Shown piece after piece: positions 31,836-33,137 of a DNA stretch of 33,137 nucleotides. The stretch covers positions 1 to 33,137 of the forward strand of contig JAJPHB010000011.1 of assembly GCA_021325525.1 (NCBI GenBank), in the 5' to 3' direction. Positions within the stretch are counted from its first letter, which is position 1. Each line of letters begins with the position of its first letter. The DNA is from Alphaproteobacteria bacterium (lineage in GTDB: Bacteria; Pseudomonadota; Alphaproteobacteria; ATCC43930; CGMCC-115725). The notes beneath the pieces are model-generated. The model was not told where the DNA came from and made no database searches. It worked only from the letters and a program-made list of their open reading frames with translations. The translations under genes were made by a program, and so were the position numbers.

Positions 31836-33137
31836 CTCTCGCCGGGTCTCCGCGCACGCGTCAGCGCGGCATCGACGGCAAGGGTGAGGTCGGAGAGGCG
31901 GAACGGTTTGCGCAGCAGCGTGTCTTCCGGTCCGAGCGGCAGGCTGCGCGTGTCGGCATAGCCGGTGATGAAAACGAACGGCAAGCTTGGCCGGCGCCGC
32001 CGCGTCTCCGCGGCGAGCTGCGCGCCATTGAGGCCAGGCATCGCGTAGTCGACGACCATGACGTCGACCGGGCGCGTTCCCTCGATGATGGCAAGCGCCG
32101 CGGCGCCGCCGTCGGTCTCGATCACCTCATAGCCATGCGCCGTGAGGCTCGCCACGGCGAGACTGCGCACATCCTCGTCATCGTCGACGACGAGGACGGC
32201 GGCGCTTTGCGGCGTCGGACCAGCTGACGGCGCGGCGCGCGGCGCCTCGCCGGTCCCGGCGGCGGCAGGACCGGCGCTGCCCGCACGCGGCAGCCAGATT
32301 TCGACGGCGGTACCGACTCCGAGCCGCGTCTCGATGCGTGCCGTTCCGCCGAGCTGGCGGGCGAGGCCGTAGACCTGGCTGAGGCCCAGTCCCGTGCCCT
32401 TGCCGACCTCCTTTGTCGTGAAGAATGGGTCGAAGGCTTTGGCCTGAACCTCGGGGCTCATGCCGGTGCCGGTATCCGTGACCGCAATGACGGTGTAGTC
32501 GCCCGGGGACAGATCCGGGATTCGGCTGGTCGGCCCGACCTGCGCATTGCGCGTCGCAATCGTCACCGTTCCGCCCTGCGGCATCGCGTCACGCGCATTG
32601 ATGACGAGGTTCATCAGCGCGAGTTCGAGCTGCGTCGGGTCGAGAACGGCAAGGCCGAGTTCGGGCGCGAGATCGAGTCGCGCGGTTACCGTTCCGCCCA
32701 GCGTGCGCCCAAGCATCTCGGTCATGCCGCGGACCAATGCGTTTATGTCGGCCGGCGCCGCGGCGAGATGCTGCTTGCGCGAGAAGGCGAGGAGCTGCTC
32801 GGTCAGTCGGGCGCCGCGCTGGGCTGCGCGCTTCGCCGAAGCGATCATGCGCCGGCCGCTCGCGGTCATCACCTCCGTCTCGAGGAGTTCGAGATTGCCG
32901 AGGACGGCCGTGAGGAGATTGTTGAAGTCGTGCGCGACGCCGCCCGTCAGCTGGCCCACCGCCTCCATTTTCTGCGACTGCCGCAAGCGCTCCTCGAGCT
33001 GCCGCGCCTCGGTGATGTCGAAGGCGGAGCCGAAGATCTTGGCGACGCGGCCATCGGCGTCCCGGATCGGTGCCAGGATGACGCGGCGGGCGACGCGCCC
33101 TGAAGGCAGCTCGGTGTCGAGCTCGTATTCGACGCGC
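31805..33137 (-). CDS. Hybrid sensor histidine kinase (3' part, start beyond the right edge)
   Basis: The minus-strand frame is open to the window edge, so the N-terminus is missing. The visible part starts in the end of a PAS domain (GRVAKIFGSAFDITEARQ), then HisKA with the phospho-His in GGVAHDFNN (codon 32930-32932), HATPase with NLVINARDAMP, DTGTGMS and GKGTGLGLSQVYG, and a C-terminal receiver with VLVVDDDEDVR and the phospho-Asp in VDVMVVDYAMPG (codon 32048-32050). It senses an unknown signal through PAS and passes phosphate to its own receiver; no HPt partner is visible. An ATG inside at the level of QKMEAVGQ is not the true start, as coding continues upstream of it. Confidence 0.93.
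   Translation of the reverse strand, partial: RVEYELDTELPSGRVARRVILAPIRDADGRVAKIFGSAFDITEARQLEERLRQSQKMEAVGQLTGGVAHDFNNLLTAVLGNLELLETEVMTASGRRMIASAKRAAQRGARLTEQLLAFSRKQHLAAAPADINALVRGMTEMLGRTLGGTVTARLDLAPELGLAVLDPTQLELALMNLVINARDAMPQGGTVTIATRNAQVGPTSRIPDLSPGDYTVIAVTDTGTGMSPEVQAKAFDPFFTTKEVGKGTGLGLSQVYGLARQLGGTARIETRLGVGTAVEIWLPRAGSAGPAAAGTGEAPRAAPSAGPTPQSAAVLVVDDDEDVRSLAVASLTAHGYEVIETDGGAAALAIIEGTRPVDVMVVDYAMPGLNGAQLAAETRRRRPSLPFVFITGYADTRSLPLGPEDTLLRKPFRLSDLTLAVDAALTRARRPGESYPTSRSAAT

Noticed and set aside
31805-32986. Hybrid kinase starting at the internal ATG near 32970
   Set aside because: The frame continues upstream to the window edge and encodes the end of a PAS domain, so the gene is partial.

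Overview
The window is very GC-rich bacterial DNA whose codon third positions are almost always G or C. Gene content points to an alphaproteobacterium, probably Hyphomicrobiales: ExoY-type sugar transferase, Wzc/ExoP-type co-polymerase, a Rieske bc1-type protein and alanine dehydrogenase. The species cannot be named from the sequence alone.

Positions 1 to about 20140 form a Wzx/Wzy-type exopolysaccharide (EPS) locus. From the left it holds: a clan GH-A glycosidase-like gene cut by the window edge (-); an AT-rich 457-bp divergent region; a NarL/LuxR-type response regulator with a degenerate receiver; a GT2 transferase; a three-gene minus-strand operon (PAP2 phosphatase, UbiA-type decaprenyl-phosphate phosphoribosyltransferase, polytopic membrane protein); a BioF2/FemAB-like acyltransferase; GDP-mannose 4,6-dehydratase (-); the Wzc-type co-polymerase/tyrosine kinase; then a tightly packed plus-strand run of GT4, Wzy-like polymerase, GT4, Wzx-like flippase, GT2, ExoY-like phosphoglycosyl transferase and a second clan GH-A hydrolase homologous to the one at the left edge. 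The inferred pathway is: repeat unit started on undecaprenyl phosphate by the ExoY-like enzyme, extended by two GT2 and two GT4 enzymes, flipped by Wzx, polymerised by Wzy, length-controlled by Wzc, and trimmed by the GH-A proteins. The outer-membrane exporter (Wza/ExoF) and the reductase needed after Gmd are not in the window.

The most striking feature is the PAP2 - DPPR synthase - membrane protein operon (3354-6819). It has the same gene order as the mycobacterial Rv3807c-ubiA-aftB segment of arabinogalactan synthesis. This suggests a decaprenyl-phospho-pentose donor feeding a periplasmic pentofuranosyl transfer onto the EPS or another glycan.

From 20300 onward the content changes to a small HTH protein, a 47-residue lipoprotein, and metabolic genes: aldehyde dehydrogenase, GlcG-like secreted protein, a tiny PEP-CTERM protein, a PQQ-type sugar dehydrogenase, a lone Rieske protein, FAD amine-oxidase-like protein, Rieske-type ring hydroxylase alpha subunit, M81 metallopeptidase, alpha/beta hydrolase and alanine dehydrogenase. 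The window ends inside a hybrid sensor histidine kinase. The 25.6-31.8 kb genes look like a catabolic set for a nitrogen-containing compound, but the substrate cannot be read from the sequence. No tRNA, rRNA, CRISPR array, insertion sequence or phage gene was seen.
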